The notes beneath the pieces are model-generated. The model saw only the letters and a list, made by a program, of their open reading frames with translations, was not told the origin of the DNA and searched no databases. The translations under genes and the position numbers were made by a program. Positions 38,399 through 46,153 of a stretch of 64,000 nucleotides of DNA are shown here, piece by piece. Position 1 is the stretch's first letter; each line of letters starts with the position of its first letter. This stretch comes from Micromonospora sp. HM5-17 (GTDB taxonomy: Bacteria; Actinomycetota; Actinomycetes; Mycobacteriales; Micromonosporaceae): positions 186,001-250,000 of the forward strand of contig NZ_RJWA01000004.1 of NCBI RefSeq assembly GCF_003762835.1, given 5' to 3'.

Positions 38399-39804
38399 GG
38401 CGTCTCCTCGCCCCGTGCGGTCCTGGCTTCCCGGTTCCTCGCCCGCGCCGCCCGGCCCGCCTCGATCTGGTTGATCCGCTCCGCCCGGGTCAGCCGCCAC
38501 AGGGCGCCGGTCAACCCGAGCATCAGGTGCACGGTGATGAAGAACGTCGTGAAGTACATCGAGTCGAAGGTGAAGCTGGAGACGGCGGCGACCGCGATCG
38601 CGACCGCCAACACCGCCGCGAGGTCGCGGTCCCGTTCCGACCGGGCGAAGCGGCGGACCCGGCCGGCCACCACCACCCCCGACATGAAGAAGACGACGAG
38701 CCCGGCCACCCCGACGATGCCGGTCTGGACCAGGGTGGTCAGCCACTGGTTGTCCAGCAGCTGGTACAGCTCGGGGAGGAAGGTGCCGATGCCCCGGCCG
38801 AGCCAGGGCCGTTCCCGGATGAACGGCGTGACGTAGTCGTAGTCCTCCACCCGGGCCTGCACGCTGGGGTCGCTCTCCCCGGCCATGATCAGCGACTTCA
38901 GTGTTGCCAGCAGGCCGGGCCGGAGGACCTGGATGACCGCGGCCAGGAAGCAGCCGACCACCAGGACGTTGAAGGTGGTCCGCAGCGGCCAGACCAGGAT
39001 GAAGAGCACGATGGCGGCGGCGAGCGCGAGGACGCCGGTCCGGGAGAGTGAGATCGGGATGACCGCCGCCTGGAGCATCGCCAGCGCCCCGTAGATCTGC
39101 CGGTCCCGCCGCCTGTCGGCGAAGCGCGCGAAGTGGATCGCGACCACCAGGCCTATCACCATCAGCACGCTGAACTCGATGTAGTGTCCGGCGGTGCCGG
39201 CGACCCGGACCAGCCCGTCGCCGCCCCGCTCGCGGAACCCGACGACGTCCCGGTGGAAGGTCAGGACCGGCGGCAGCTTCATGTACGTCGTCGGGTCGAT
39301 CCGGGTGACGAACTGGGTCAGCGCGACGAGCGCCATGAAGGTGCAGCCCCAGCAGAGCCAGCGCAGGATCGTGTCGATCCGGTCCCGGGTCAGGACCCCG
39401 TCCGCGGCGGCGAACAGGATGCCGGCACCGGCCAGCGCCTGGAGCAGGGTCCGCTCGGCGCCGTTGGCCTCCAGCACCGGCATGCCCCGAGCCTGCCCGG
39501 CGATGTAGGAGAGCAGGAGGGTGGCCAGGTAGATCGCCATGGCCCAGCGCATCGGCTGCTGTCCCCGGGTGACCAGGGTGGGGTGCAGGCGGCTCAGCGC
39601 CCACCAGACCAGCAGCCCGAACCCCACCATGATGCCGGGCCTGCCGAGGTCGCTCAGCGGAGGGAAGACCAGCCGGAACGGGAGCAGGTAGGCGAGCAGG
39701 ACGGCCGCGATGACCGCGGCCGTCGCATCCGGAAAGTGGCGTACGGCGGGGGTGATCCCGTCGTACACCGTGTCGGACCGTCGGGCGGAAAGGTAGGTCG
39801 GCAC
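38395..39804 (-). CDS. O-antigen ligase/polymerase (Wzy-like) membrane protein
   Basis: This 469-residue integral membrane protein has about 11-12 hydrophobic segments. It should polymerize or ligate lipid-linked sugar repeats at the outer face of the membrane. A large periplasmic loop of about 80 residues follows the middle helices with RVAGTAGHYIEFSVLMV and, further on, the family-like ERPWLGRGIGTFLPELYQ preceding NQWLTTLVQTG. The basic C-terminal tail (RAARARNREART) is cytoplasmic. GTG start. The upstream chain-length gene is separated by a 41-codon frame, and the 25-codon mini-frame starts on its stop. Confidence 0.88.
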   Translation of the reverse strand: MPTYLSARRSDTVYDGITPAVRHFPDATAAVIAAVLLAYLLPFRLVFPPLSDLGRPGIMVGFGLLVWWALSRLHPTLVTRGQQPMRWAMAIYLATLLLSYIAGQARGMPVLEANGAERTLLQALAGAGILFAAADGVLTRDRIDTILRWLCWGCTFMALVALTQFVTRIDPTTYMKLPPVLTFHRDVVGFRERGGDGLVRVAGTAGHYIEFSVLMVIGLVVAIHFARFADRRRDRQIYGALAMLQAAVIPISLSRTGVLALAAAIVLFILVWPLRTTFNVLVVGCFLAAVIQVLRPGLLATLKSLIMAGESDPSVQARVEDYDYVTPFIRERPWLGRGIGTFLPELYQLLDNQWLTTLVQTGIVGVAGLVVFFMSGVVVAGRVRRFARSERDRDLAAVLAVAIAVAAVSSFTFDSMYFTTFFITVHLMLGLTGALWRLTRAERINQIEAGRAARARNREARTARGEETP

Positions 39805-39828
39805 GTCGCTCGTCTCGTCCGTGCGCCG

Positions 39829-39954
39829 TCAGCCGGCGCGGCTGCGGGATTCGGCGATCATGGGGGTCCGCTCCACCGCGCCGTACGCTCCGGCGGAGCG
39901 CACGGTCGGACACGTCGCGTACGCGCCGTGCGGTGGAGGTTGCGACCGGTTCAT
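39829..39954 (-). CDS. Mini-ORF (41 aa) overlapping the Wzz-like gene stop
   Basis: An ATG overlaps the wzz-like stop as ATGA, and the frame runs 41 codons, ending 24 nt before the wzy-like start. The peptide begins MNRSQPPPHGAYAT and is Arg/Pro/Ser-rich with one Cys. A ribosome site is weak (GGACGA, 9 nt away). It fits the bridging pattern but does not reach the next start, so it is the least convincing of the set. Confidence 0.3.
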   Translation of the reverse strand: MNRSQPPPHGAYATCPTVRSAGAYGAVERTPMIAESRSRAG

Positions 39955-41081
39955 GGGGTGACGTCGTCCGCGGGGTTCCGGACCGTGGCCAGCAGGATCG
40001 TGTCGTCGGGCTGCGGGGCGGGGCGGCCCTCGGTGGCGGTCGTGCCCCGCTCGGTGCCGGCGTACCGGGTGCCCCGCTCCTCGGCGGCGTGCGCGCCACG
40101 CCCGTTGGCCGGGCGACCGTTCGTGGTGTGCCCGGCGACGCGGTCGTGCGGTGCCTCGCCGGCCCGGTCGTCGAGGTGACCGGTGTGCTCGTCGGCCGGC
40201 CCGGGGTCGTCGCCCGAGCGGGCGCCGCCGCGGTGGTCCCGGGGTCGGGAGGCGATCCGGGCGGCCACGGCCCGGGGGACCGGCTGCGTGGCGTCCCCCC
40301 GGCCGGCCGGCGTCGCGGCGGACCGGGTGGCGGGGGCCGGCGTGACGGCCGGCCGGGAGGGCGGGGACGGGGCGCCGACGGCCGTCTCCGGGCGGGCCGC
40401 CCCGATGGTCGCCTGCCCGGCGCTCCAGGTCATCGGGGCACGAAGGTCGCGACGCCTGAGCCGGGCCGTGGCGCGGCGGCGCAGCACCGCGTCGTAGCCG
40501 ACGGCGGCGACCGCGGCCAGCAGCAGGCCGATCGCCACGATCACGACCTGTGCCCGGAGTACGTTGGAGCGGGACTGGACGATGTTCAGCCCCGGGTCGA
40601 GCACCTGGGTGGTGATCTGCTCGCCCGGGTTCGGCCGGTACTCGGCCTGCTGCCCGGCGACCTCGTCGTGGATCAGCTGGGTCACCGCCTCCACGGTCGT
40701 CCGTGCGCTCGCCTCGGTGTCGGCGGTGACGGCGACGGTCAGGATCGAACTGCGTGGCACCAGACCCACCTCGTAGTCCGGATCGCCGCCGGCCGCCGCG
40801 ACCTTCATCCGGGCGTCGTGCGCGGAGACCGAGATCTGTACCGCCTGCGCCATCGCGTTCTCGCCGATCCGCAGCCACGGGTTGCCCGGCCGGGGTGTGG
40901 TGTTGGGGGCCGGCGGCGCCGTCGCGGTGGTGGGCGGGACGAGCAGGATGGCGGCCCCGGTCTTGTACTCCGGCTGGATCGCCAGACCGAACGCGAAGGC
41001 GGCGCCGAGTGTCCCGACCACGATGGGGGCCGAGACGTACCACCGCCGAAACATGAGTTTCAGCAGGTCGAGAAGGTCCAT
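39951..41081 (-). CDS. Wzz/chain-length-determinant-like membrane protein with long acidic/Pro tail
   Basis: This 376-residue polysaccharide copolymerase-like protein controls chain length of the exported glycan. The N-terminal helix (about 14-36) and a second helix at about 175-197 (IGLLLAAVAAVGYDAVL) bracket a periplasmic domain that includes the Pro-rich NTTPRPGNPWLRIGE and the later EYRPNPGEQITTQVLDPG. From about residue 205 the tail is a disordered Pro/Arg/Asp/Ala sequence, not a tyrosine-kinase domain, and no BY-kinase gene is in the window. ATG with GAAGGGGC upstream. The next gene's frame overlaps its stop. Confidence 0.85.
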   Translation of the reverse strand: MDLLDLLKLMFRRWYVSAPIVVGTLGAAFAFGLAIQPEYKTGAAILLVPPTTATAPPAPNTTPRPGNPWLRIGENAMAQAVQISVSAHDARMKVAAAGGDPDYEVGLVPRSSILTVAVTADTEASARTTVEAVTQLIHDEVAGQQAEYRPNPGEQITTQVLDPGLNIVQSRSNVLRAQVVIVAIGLLLAAVAAVGYDAVLRRRATARLRRRDLRAPMTWSAGQATIGAARPETAVGAPSPPSRPAVTPAPATRSAATPAGRGDATQPVPRAVAARIASRPRDHRGGARSGDDPGPADEHTGHLDDRAGEAPHDRVAGHTTNGRPANGRGAHAAEERGTRYAGTERGTTATEGRPAPQPDDTILLATVRNPADDVTP

Positions 41082-41158
41082 CGGGCGGCCCCTTCGGATG
41101 CGGGCGAGTGCTGGTGTCGTACGGGGATCGGCAGTGGTTCCTCGGTGGACGGGGCGCG

Positions 41159-42451
41159 TCAGGACGGCGGGCGCGCGGCATCGGCCCCGCTACCGAGTGA
41201 AACTCGGTTGTAACCGTTCGGCGACGGCCGCAGCAATTGATTCCAGAGTCGGATGTACGACTTGACCTGGTGGTCCCAGGCCAACTCGGTGACGAAGCGC
41301 TGCCGTCCGGTACGGCTCATCTCCGCCCGGGCGTGCCCGTCGCTGAGCAGCTGGTCGATGGCCTTGGCGAACTCGTCCGGACTGCCGTTCGGCACGTAAC
41401 TGGCGGCCCGGTCGGCCGTACGCCGGGTCTCGCCCAGGTCCGCGGCGACGACCGGGACGCCTCGGGCGACGTACTCCACCGTCTTCGCCATGGTGTAGAA
41501 CTCCGCCATCCGGCTCGGCCGGTCCGGCTGGATCGCGATCGACGCCGAGCGGAGCAGGGCGTCCACCTCGTCGGCCTCCAGCCAGCCGGTGAAGCGGACG
41601 ACGTCCTCGATGCCGCGTTCGGCAACGAGCCGGCGCAGCTCCGGCAGGCTCTCGCCGTCGCCGGCGACCACGAGTTCCCAGTCGTCGGCGCCGCGCAGTC
41701 CGATCAGCCGCTCGGCGGCGAGGACCGCCGTCTCGACGTCGTCCTGCGGGTTGATCACGCCGACGTAGACGATCCGTTGCCGTTCGCGCCCGCCGCCGGT
41801 GGCGCGGCCGGCGGTGGCGGCTCCGGTGCCGCGCCCCACCGGGGTGGGCGGGCCGACCTCGGCCAGCGCCGGGCCGTTCCGGACCACGACCACCTTCTCC
41901 GGCGGGCAGCCGCCCCGCTCCATGGCCAGCTCCCGGAAGGACTCGTTGGTGGCGACCACGGCGGTGGCGACGCGCCAGGAGAGGCGTTCGAGGAGCCGCA
42001 GCGTCCGCAGCACCGTCGGCCGGGGCGTGCCGGCCTTGCACTCGTACAGCTCGGGACTGAGGTCGTGGTGGTCGAAGACGAAGGGGCGGCCGACCGCCCG
42101 CATCAGCAGCCCGACCACCCAGAAGATGTCCGGCGGGTTGCAGGCCTGCACGGCGTCGACGCGGGTCCGCAGCATCAGGCCGAGCAGCCGTACGGTGACC
42201 GCGGTCAGCGCCCAGGCGAACTCGGCGGCGAAGGAGAGGACGCCCCTGCCGGCCAATGGCTGCGGGAAGGAGTAGATCCGGGCATCCGTCGTCCCCGGCA
42301 CCAGCCGGGGCCGCTGCGGGCCGCGGGGACAGATCACCGACGCCCGGTAGCCCGCGGCCTCCAGCGCCTGACACTCCCGAATGACCCGACGGTCCCGTTC
42401 GGCCGGCAGATTGACCACCACGATCACCACGTGTGGGCGCCGATCGGCCAT
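41159..42451 (-). CDS. GT4-family glycosyltransferase (GT-B fold)
   Basis: This 430-residue retaining GT-B transferase probably makes the first committed linkages of the module-1 polymer. The N-terminal half has HVVIVVVNLPAERDRRVIRE and AVQACNPPDIFWVVGLL, with FVFDHHDLSPELYECKAG, patterns seen in WbuB-like GT4 enzymes. The nucleotide-binding half has IVYVGVINPQDDVETAVL and FTGWLEADEVDALLRSAS, and the site EFYTMAKTVEYVARGVPVVA in place of the usual E(x)7E-type loop. It starts the minus-strand module 1. A purine run GGGGGTTAGAG precedes the ATG. The 77-nt spacer to the wzz-like gene holds nothing notable. Confidence 0.92.
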   Translation of the reverse strand: MADRRPHVVIVVVNLPAERDRRVIRECQALEAAGYRASVICPRGPQRPRLVPGTTDARIYSFPQPLAGRGVLSFAAEFAWALTAVTVRLLGLMLRTRVDAVQACNPPDIFWVVGLLMRAVGRPFVFDHHDLSPELYECKAGTPRPTVLRTLRLLERLSWRVATAVVATNESFRELAMERGGCPPEKVVVVRNGPALAEVGPPTPVGRGTGAATAGRATGGGRERQRIVYVGVINPQDDVETAVLAAERLIGLRGADDWELVVAGDGESLPELRRLVAERGIEDVVRFTGWLEADEVDALLRSASIAIQPDRPSRMAEFYTMAKTVEYVARGVPVVAADLGETRRTADRAASYVPNGSPDEFAKAIDQLLSDGHARAEMSRTGRQRFVTELAWDHQVKSYIRLWNQLLRPSPNGYNRVSLGSGADAARPPS

Positions 42452-42951
42452 CTCTAACCCCCATCCGCGCAGCTCGGACGACGTTTTCGATGGAAAGGTC
42501 CCGGCGTGGCGGGAAATCGCCGTGACCCTTGTGGAACGCGTTGCACCGGCGCGGGTGCCACCGGCCCATGTCCTACCCAGACACTGCTCTACCGGTCCGT
42601 TGCCGGCAAGGACCGGGGAATGGTGAAACTGTCGCATTACTTACCGTGGTCACGTCCGATCGGACGATTGTTCGTTCACTCATTCATCCGCGTGTCGGCG
42701 GGCCGGACGGCTTTACCTCGCCGGTGCGGTCGACGTGTCGACGAAAATGGCGTCGGGTGCGCACGGGTTGCTCGAATTTCGTCCGCTTTCGCGTTTTGGT
42801 GCGGCGCTCTTCTGTCGATCGTGCCCATGGCCGACCCTGTGCCGACGAGGGCCGGTGGTCGACTCCGTGACCGGTGGCGGCGATCCGTGCGCGCCAGACC
42901 CGCCTCGCGCGGACGCCGCCGGCGCGGCGGCCACGGGGAGAGGAGCGCACG
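42452..42951. promoter_or_regulatory. 500-nt divergent promoter region with a 14-bp palindrome
   Basis: It separates the minus-strand GT4 gene from the plus-strand sugar-dehydrogenase gene. It is AT-richer than its surroundings, especially 42620-42700 and 42770-42810. CGTCCGATCGGACG at 42653-42666 is a perfect palindrome, followed by ATTGTTCGTTCACTCATTC, and may be a regulator site. No gene is convincing here; open frames across it are continuations of high-GC shadows. Confidence 0.45.
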
Positions 42952-45789
42952 GTGCGGTTGCGGCGTGGCCTGGGGCTGGGGCTGGCGGTGGCGATGCTCG
43001 GGAGTGTCCTGGTTCCGCCGGACGGGGTGCCGCCGGCGGCGGCGGTGACCCTGCCCGTCGGCTTCCAGGAGCAGATCGTCTTCACCGGGCTGAACCAGCC
43101 GACCAACCTCGAGTTCGCCCCGGACGGGCGGATCTTCGTGGCCGAGAAGGGCGGCCGGATCTTGGTCTTCTCGAGTCTCGCCGACCCGACGCCGACGGTC
43201 GTCGCCGACCTCGGCGTCAACGTCCACAACCAGTGGGACCGGGGCCTGCTCGGGCTCGCCCTGCCGCCGAACTTCCCGACCGACCCCTGGCTGTACGTCC
43301 TCTACACGTACGACGCCCCGCCCGGCCGGACCGCGCCGGTGTGGAACGACGTCTGCCCCGACGCCAACAACGGACGCTGCCTGGTCACCGGCCGACTCTC
43401 CCGGCTCCGGATCAGCGGCGACGTGATGACCGGCGGCGAGCAGGTGCTGATCCACGACTGGTGCCAGCAGTACCCGAGCCACTCCGTCGGCGACCTGCAC
43501 TTCGGCGCCGACGGCATGCTGTACGTCAGCGCCGGCGACGGCGCCAGCTTCAGCACCGTCGACTACGGCCAGTTGGGTAGCCCGCCGAACCCCTGCGCCG
43601 ACCCGCCCGGCGGGGTGATGACCCCACCACGGGCCGAGGGCGGTGCGCTGCGCTCCCAGGACGTCCGGAGCGACGGAGACCCGACCGGCCTGGACGGTGC
43701 GATCCTGCGGCTCGATCCGGCGACCGGAGCGGCCGCCCCGGACAACCCACTGGCCGACTCCGCCGACCCCAACACACGCCGCATCGTCGGGTACGGCACC
43801 CGCAACCCGTACCGGTTCACCATTCGGCCGGGGACCAACGAGGTCTGGCTCGGCGACGTCGGCTGGAACACCTGGGAGGAGATCGACCGGATCGTCGACC
43901 CGACCGCCACGGTCACCAACTTCGGCTGGCCGTGCTACGAGGGGGCCGGCCGGATGGGCAGCTACGACAGTGCCAACCTGCGCCTCTGCGAGACGCTCTA
44001 CACCGGAGACGGGCAGACGGCACCGTACTACGCCTACCACCACAGCGCGGCGGTGGTGCCGGGGGAGAACTGTGGCGCGGGCGGCGACGCCGTCTCCGGG
44101 CTGGCCTTCTACCCGGGCAGCGGCGGGAGCTACCCGGCGGCGTACGCGGGAGCGCTCTTCTTCGCCGACCACTCGCGCGGCTGCATCTGGGCGATGCGGC
44201 CGAGCACCCCGGGTGGGCTGCCGAACCCGGCCCACCTGGAGGCGTTCGGTCAGGCCGCCGCCAGCCCGGTCGACCTGGCGATCGGGCCGGGCGGCGAGCT
44301 CTACTACGCCGACCTGAGCGGTGGCACGATCCGGCGGATCCGCTACTTCCCCGGCAACCAGCCGCCGACCGCGGTGATCAGCGCGAGCCCCACCAGCGGA
44401 CCGGCGCCGCTCACCGTCGTCTTCGACGGCAGCGGCTCCACCGACCCGGACCCGGCCGACGTCGGCCGGCTCAGCTACCGGTGGGACTTCACCAGTGACG
44501 GGACCGTCGACGCCACCGGACCGACCGCGAGCTTCCGCTACGCGACGCCGGGCCGCCACACCGCGACGCTGACCGTCACCGACACCCTCGGCGTCTCGGC
44601 CACCGCCACCGTCACCATCCAGTCCGGGAACGGCGCCCCCTCGGCCGTCCTGGAGACGCCGGAGCCGGGGACCGACTGGGCGGTGGGGGAGGTCGTCACC
44701 TTCAGCGGGGGCGGCACCGACCCGCAGCAGGGCACGCTGCCGGCCTCGGCGCTGCACTGGTGGCTGCGGATGCGGCACTGCGAGTCGGTCGGCAACTGCC
44801 ACACCCACGACCTGCAGGAGTGGGTCGGGGTGGCCGGCGGCCAGTTCGTGGCACCCGACCACGAGTACCCGTCCTATCTGGAGTTGGAGCTGACCGTCAC
44901 CGACGCCCAGGGGCTGACCGACACCGTGGTCCGCCGGCTCGATCCGCGTACCGTCGACCTCACCTTCCTCAGCGATCCGCCGGGGCTACGGCTCAGCGTC
45001 GGCGCCGTCACCGGGGAGACCCCGTTCACCCGTACGGTGATCGTCGGCTCGACCACCACCGTCAGCGCGCCGAGCCCGCAGACCCTCGGCGGGCGGGCGT
45101 ACGCCTTCGAGGGGTGGTCGGACGGGGGCGCGGCGACGCACGTGATCACCGCCGGCGCGACCGCCACCAGCTACGCCGCGACGTACGCCGAGGTGCCCGG
45201 GTGCGGCTCGGTGCCCGGGTACACCTGCGTCACCGAGACCGGTCGACCGTGGCCGACCGTCGACGACACGGTGCTGCCGCTGGACGGCGACGACCGGGTG
45301 ACCACGGTGGAGCTCCCGTTCCCGATCCGGCTCTTTGGGCAGGCGTACGAGACCGCCTGGGTCTCCGGGAACGGCTTCGTCTCGTTCGTCGACCCCGGCG
45401 GGTCCCAGCCGATCAACGGCCCGCTGCCCGAGCCGGGTCCGCCGAACGCCGCGGTCTATCCGTTCTGGGACGACCTCTACGTCCGGGCGGACTCCAGCGT
45501 CCGGACCGGGGTCGTCGGCACGGCGCCGTACCGCCGGTTCGTCGTCGAGTGGCGCAACAGCGGCCTGTACGGCTCCAGCTCCGCGCGGATCAGCTTCGCC
45601 GTCGAGTTCGCCGAGAGCGGCGACATCGTGTTCAGCTACGCGGACCTCAACAGCACCGGGCGGGAACGGGGGGACTCGGCCACGGTGGGGTTGGAGGACG
45701 CCACCGGCACGCTGGGGCTGCCGTACTCGGTCAACCAGCCGACGCTGGTCAACGGTACGTCGATCGTCTACCGACCCGATTCGCCCTGA
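42952..45789 (+). CDS. Large secreted PQQ-type sugar dehydrogenase with PKD and nidogen-like regions (copy 1)
   Basis: This 945-residue exported protein has a signal peptide (about 1-33), a glucose/sorbosone dehydrogenase-type beta-propeller (about 37-465), a PKD domain (about 470-560), a beta-rich region (about 563-660), an InlB/BIg-type repeat ending GWSDGGAATHVI (about 673-745) and a nidogen-like end (WVSGNGFVSFVDPGG, PFWDDLYV). Propeller signatures: GRIFVAEKGG, RGLLGLALPPNF, HSVGDLHFGADGMLYVSAGD, GYGTRNPYRFTI, and NFGWPCYEG. PQQ or other cofactor binding is not shown. It may oxidize or bind a cell-surface sugar. GTG with GGGAGAGGAG upstream. Confidence 0.85.
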   Translation: MRLRRGLGLGLAVAMLGSVLVPPDGVPPAAAVTLPVGFQEQIVFTGLNQPTNLEFAPDGRIFVAEKGGRILVFSSLADPTPTVVADLGVNVHNQWDRGLLGLALPPNFPTDPWLYVLYTYDAPPGRTAPVWNDVCPDANNGRCLVTGRLSRLRISGDVMTGGEQVLIHDWCQQYPSHSVGDLHFGADGMLYVSAGDGASFSTVDYGQLGSPPNPCADPPGGVMTPPRAEGGALRSQDVRSDGDPTGLDGAILRLDPATGAAAPDNPLADSADPNTRRIVGYGTRNPYRFTIRPGTNEVWLGDVGWNTWEEIDRIVDPTATVTNFGWPCYEGAGRMGSYDSANLRLCETLYTGDGQTAPYYAYHHSAAVVPGENCGAGGDAVSGLAFYPGSGGSYPAAYAGALFFADHSRGCIWAMRPSTPGGLPNPAHLEAFGQAAASPVDLAIGPGGELYYADLSGGTIRRIRYFPGNQPPTAVISASPTSGPAPLTVVFDGSGSTDPDPADVGRLSYRWDFTSDGTVDATGPTASFRYATPGRHTATLTVTDTLGVSATATVTIQSGNGAPSAVLETPEPGTDWAVGEVVTFSGGGTDPQQGTLPASALHWWLRMRHCESVGNCHTHDLQEWVGVAGGQFVAPDHEYPSYLELELTVTDAQGLTDTVVRRLDPRTVDLTFLSDPPGLRLSVGAVTGETPFTRTVIVGSTTTVSAPSPQTLGGRAYAFEGWSDGGAATHVITAGATATSYAATYAEVPGCGSVPGYTCVTETGRPWPTVDDTVLPLDGDDRVTTVELPFPIRLFGQAYETAWVSGNGFVSFVDPGGSQPINGPLPEPGPPNAAVYPFWDDLYVRADSSVRTGVVGTAPYRRFVVEWRNSGLYGSSSARISFAVEFAESGDIVFSYADLNSTGRERGDSATVGLEDATGTLGLPYSVNQPTLVNGTSIVYRPDSP

Positions 45790-46153
45790 TCATCCCGTCC
45801 GGCCCGACTGCCCCCGGAACCGGTGCGCCTGACCCCGGCACACACCGACCGGCTCGCCCCCGGCCTGATCACCCCGGCGTCCACCGATACGCTCCGTATA
45901 CAGGCGATCGTCCGGCAGGGCGCGGGACACCGGTCCCGCCCCGGCGGGCCGATCGTCTCCCCGGGGTCACCCCGGCGGGCGTCACGGCCGCAACAAAGGG
46001 ACTGACCAGGGAAGCTGACCGGTCGTTAAGTCGGTCTGGTCGGCGTCGGCTCCGGTCGGTCTCGTGACAGCCCGCGTCGTCACCGACGGTGATCCTGAGC
46101 TCCGGAGGAAGGTGTCGGTCGGGCCGGCACCCCACCGCCGGAGGGAGGCCGTC
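45790..46153. other. 364-nt spacer between the two sugar-dehydrogenase-like genes
   Basis: It contains no supportable gene. GCGGGAC-ACCG-GTCCCGC (45922-45939) is a perfect 7-bp hairpin with CCGGGGTCACCCCGG (45961-45975) after it; together they may terminate copy 1. AT-rich GATACGCTCCGTATAC sequence near 45890 and the GGAGGGAGG ribosome site of copy 2 complete the region, so copy 2 could have its own promoter. Confidence 0.5.
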
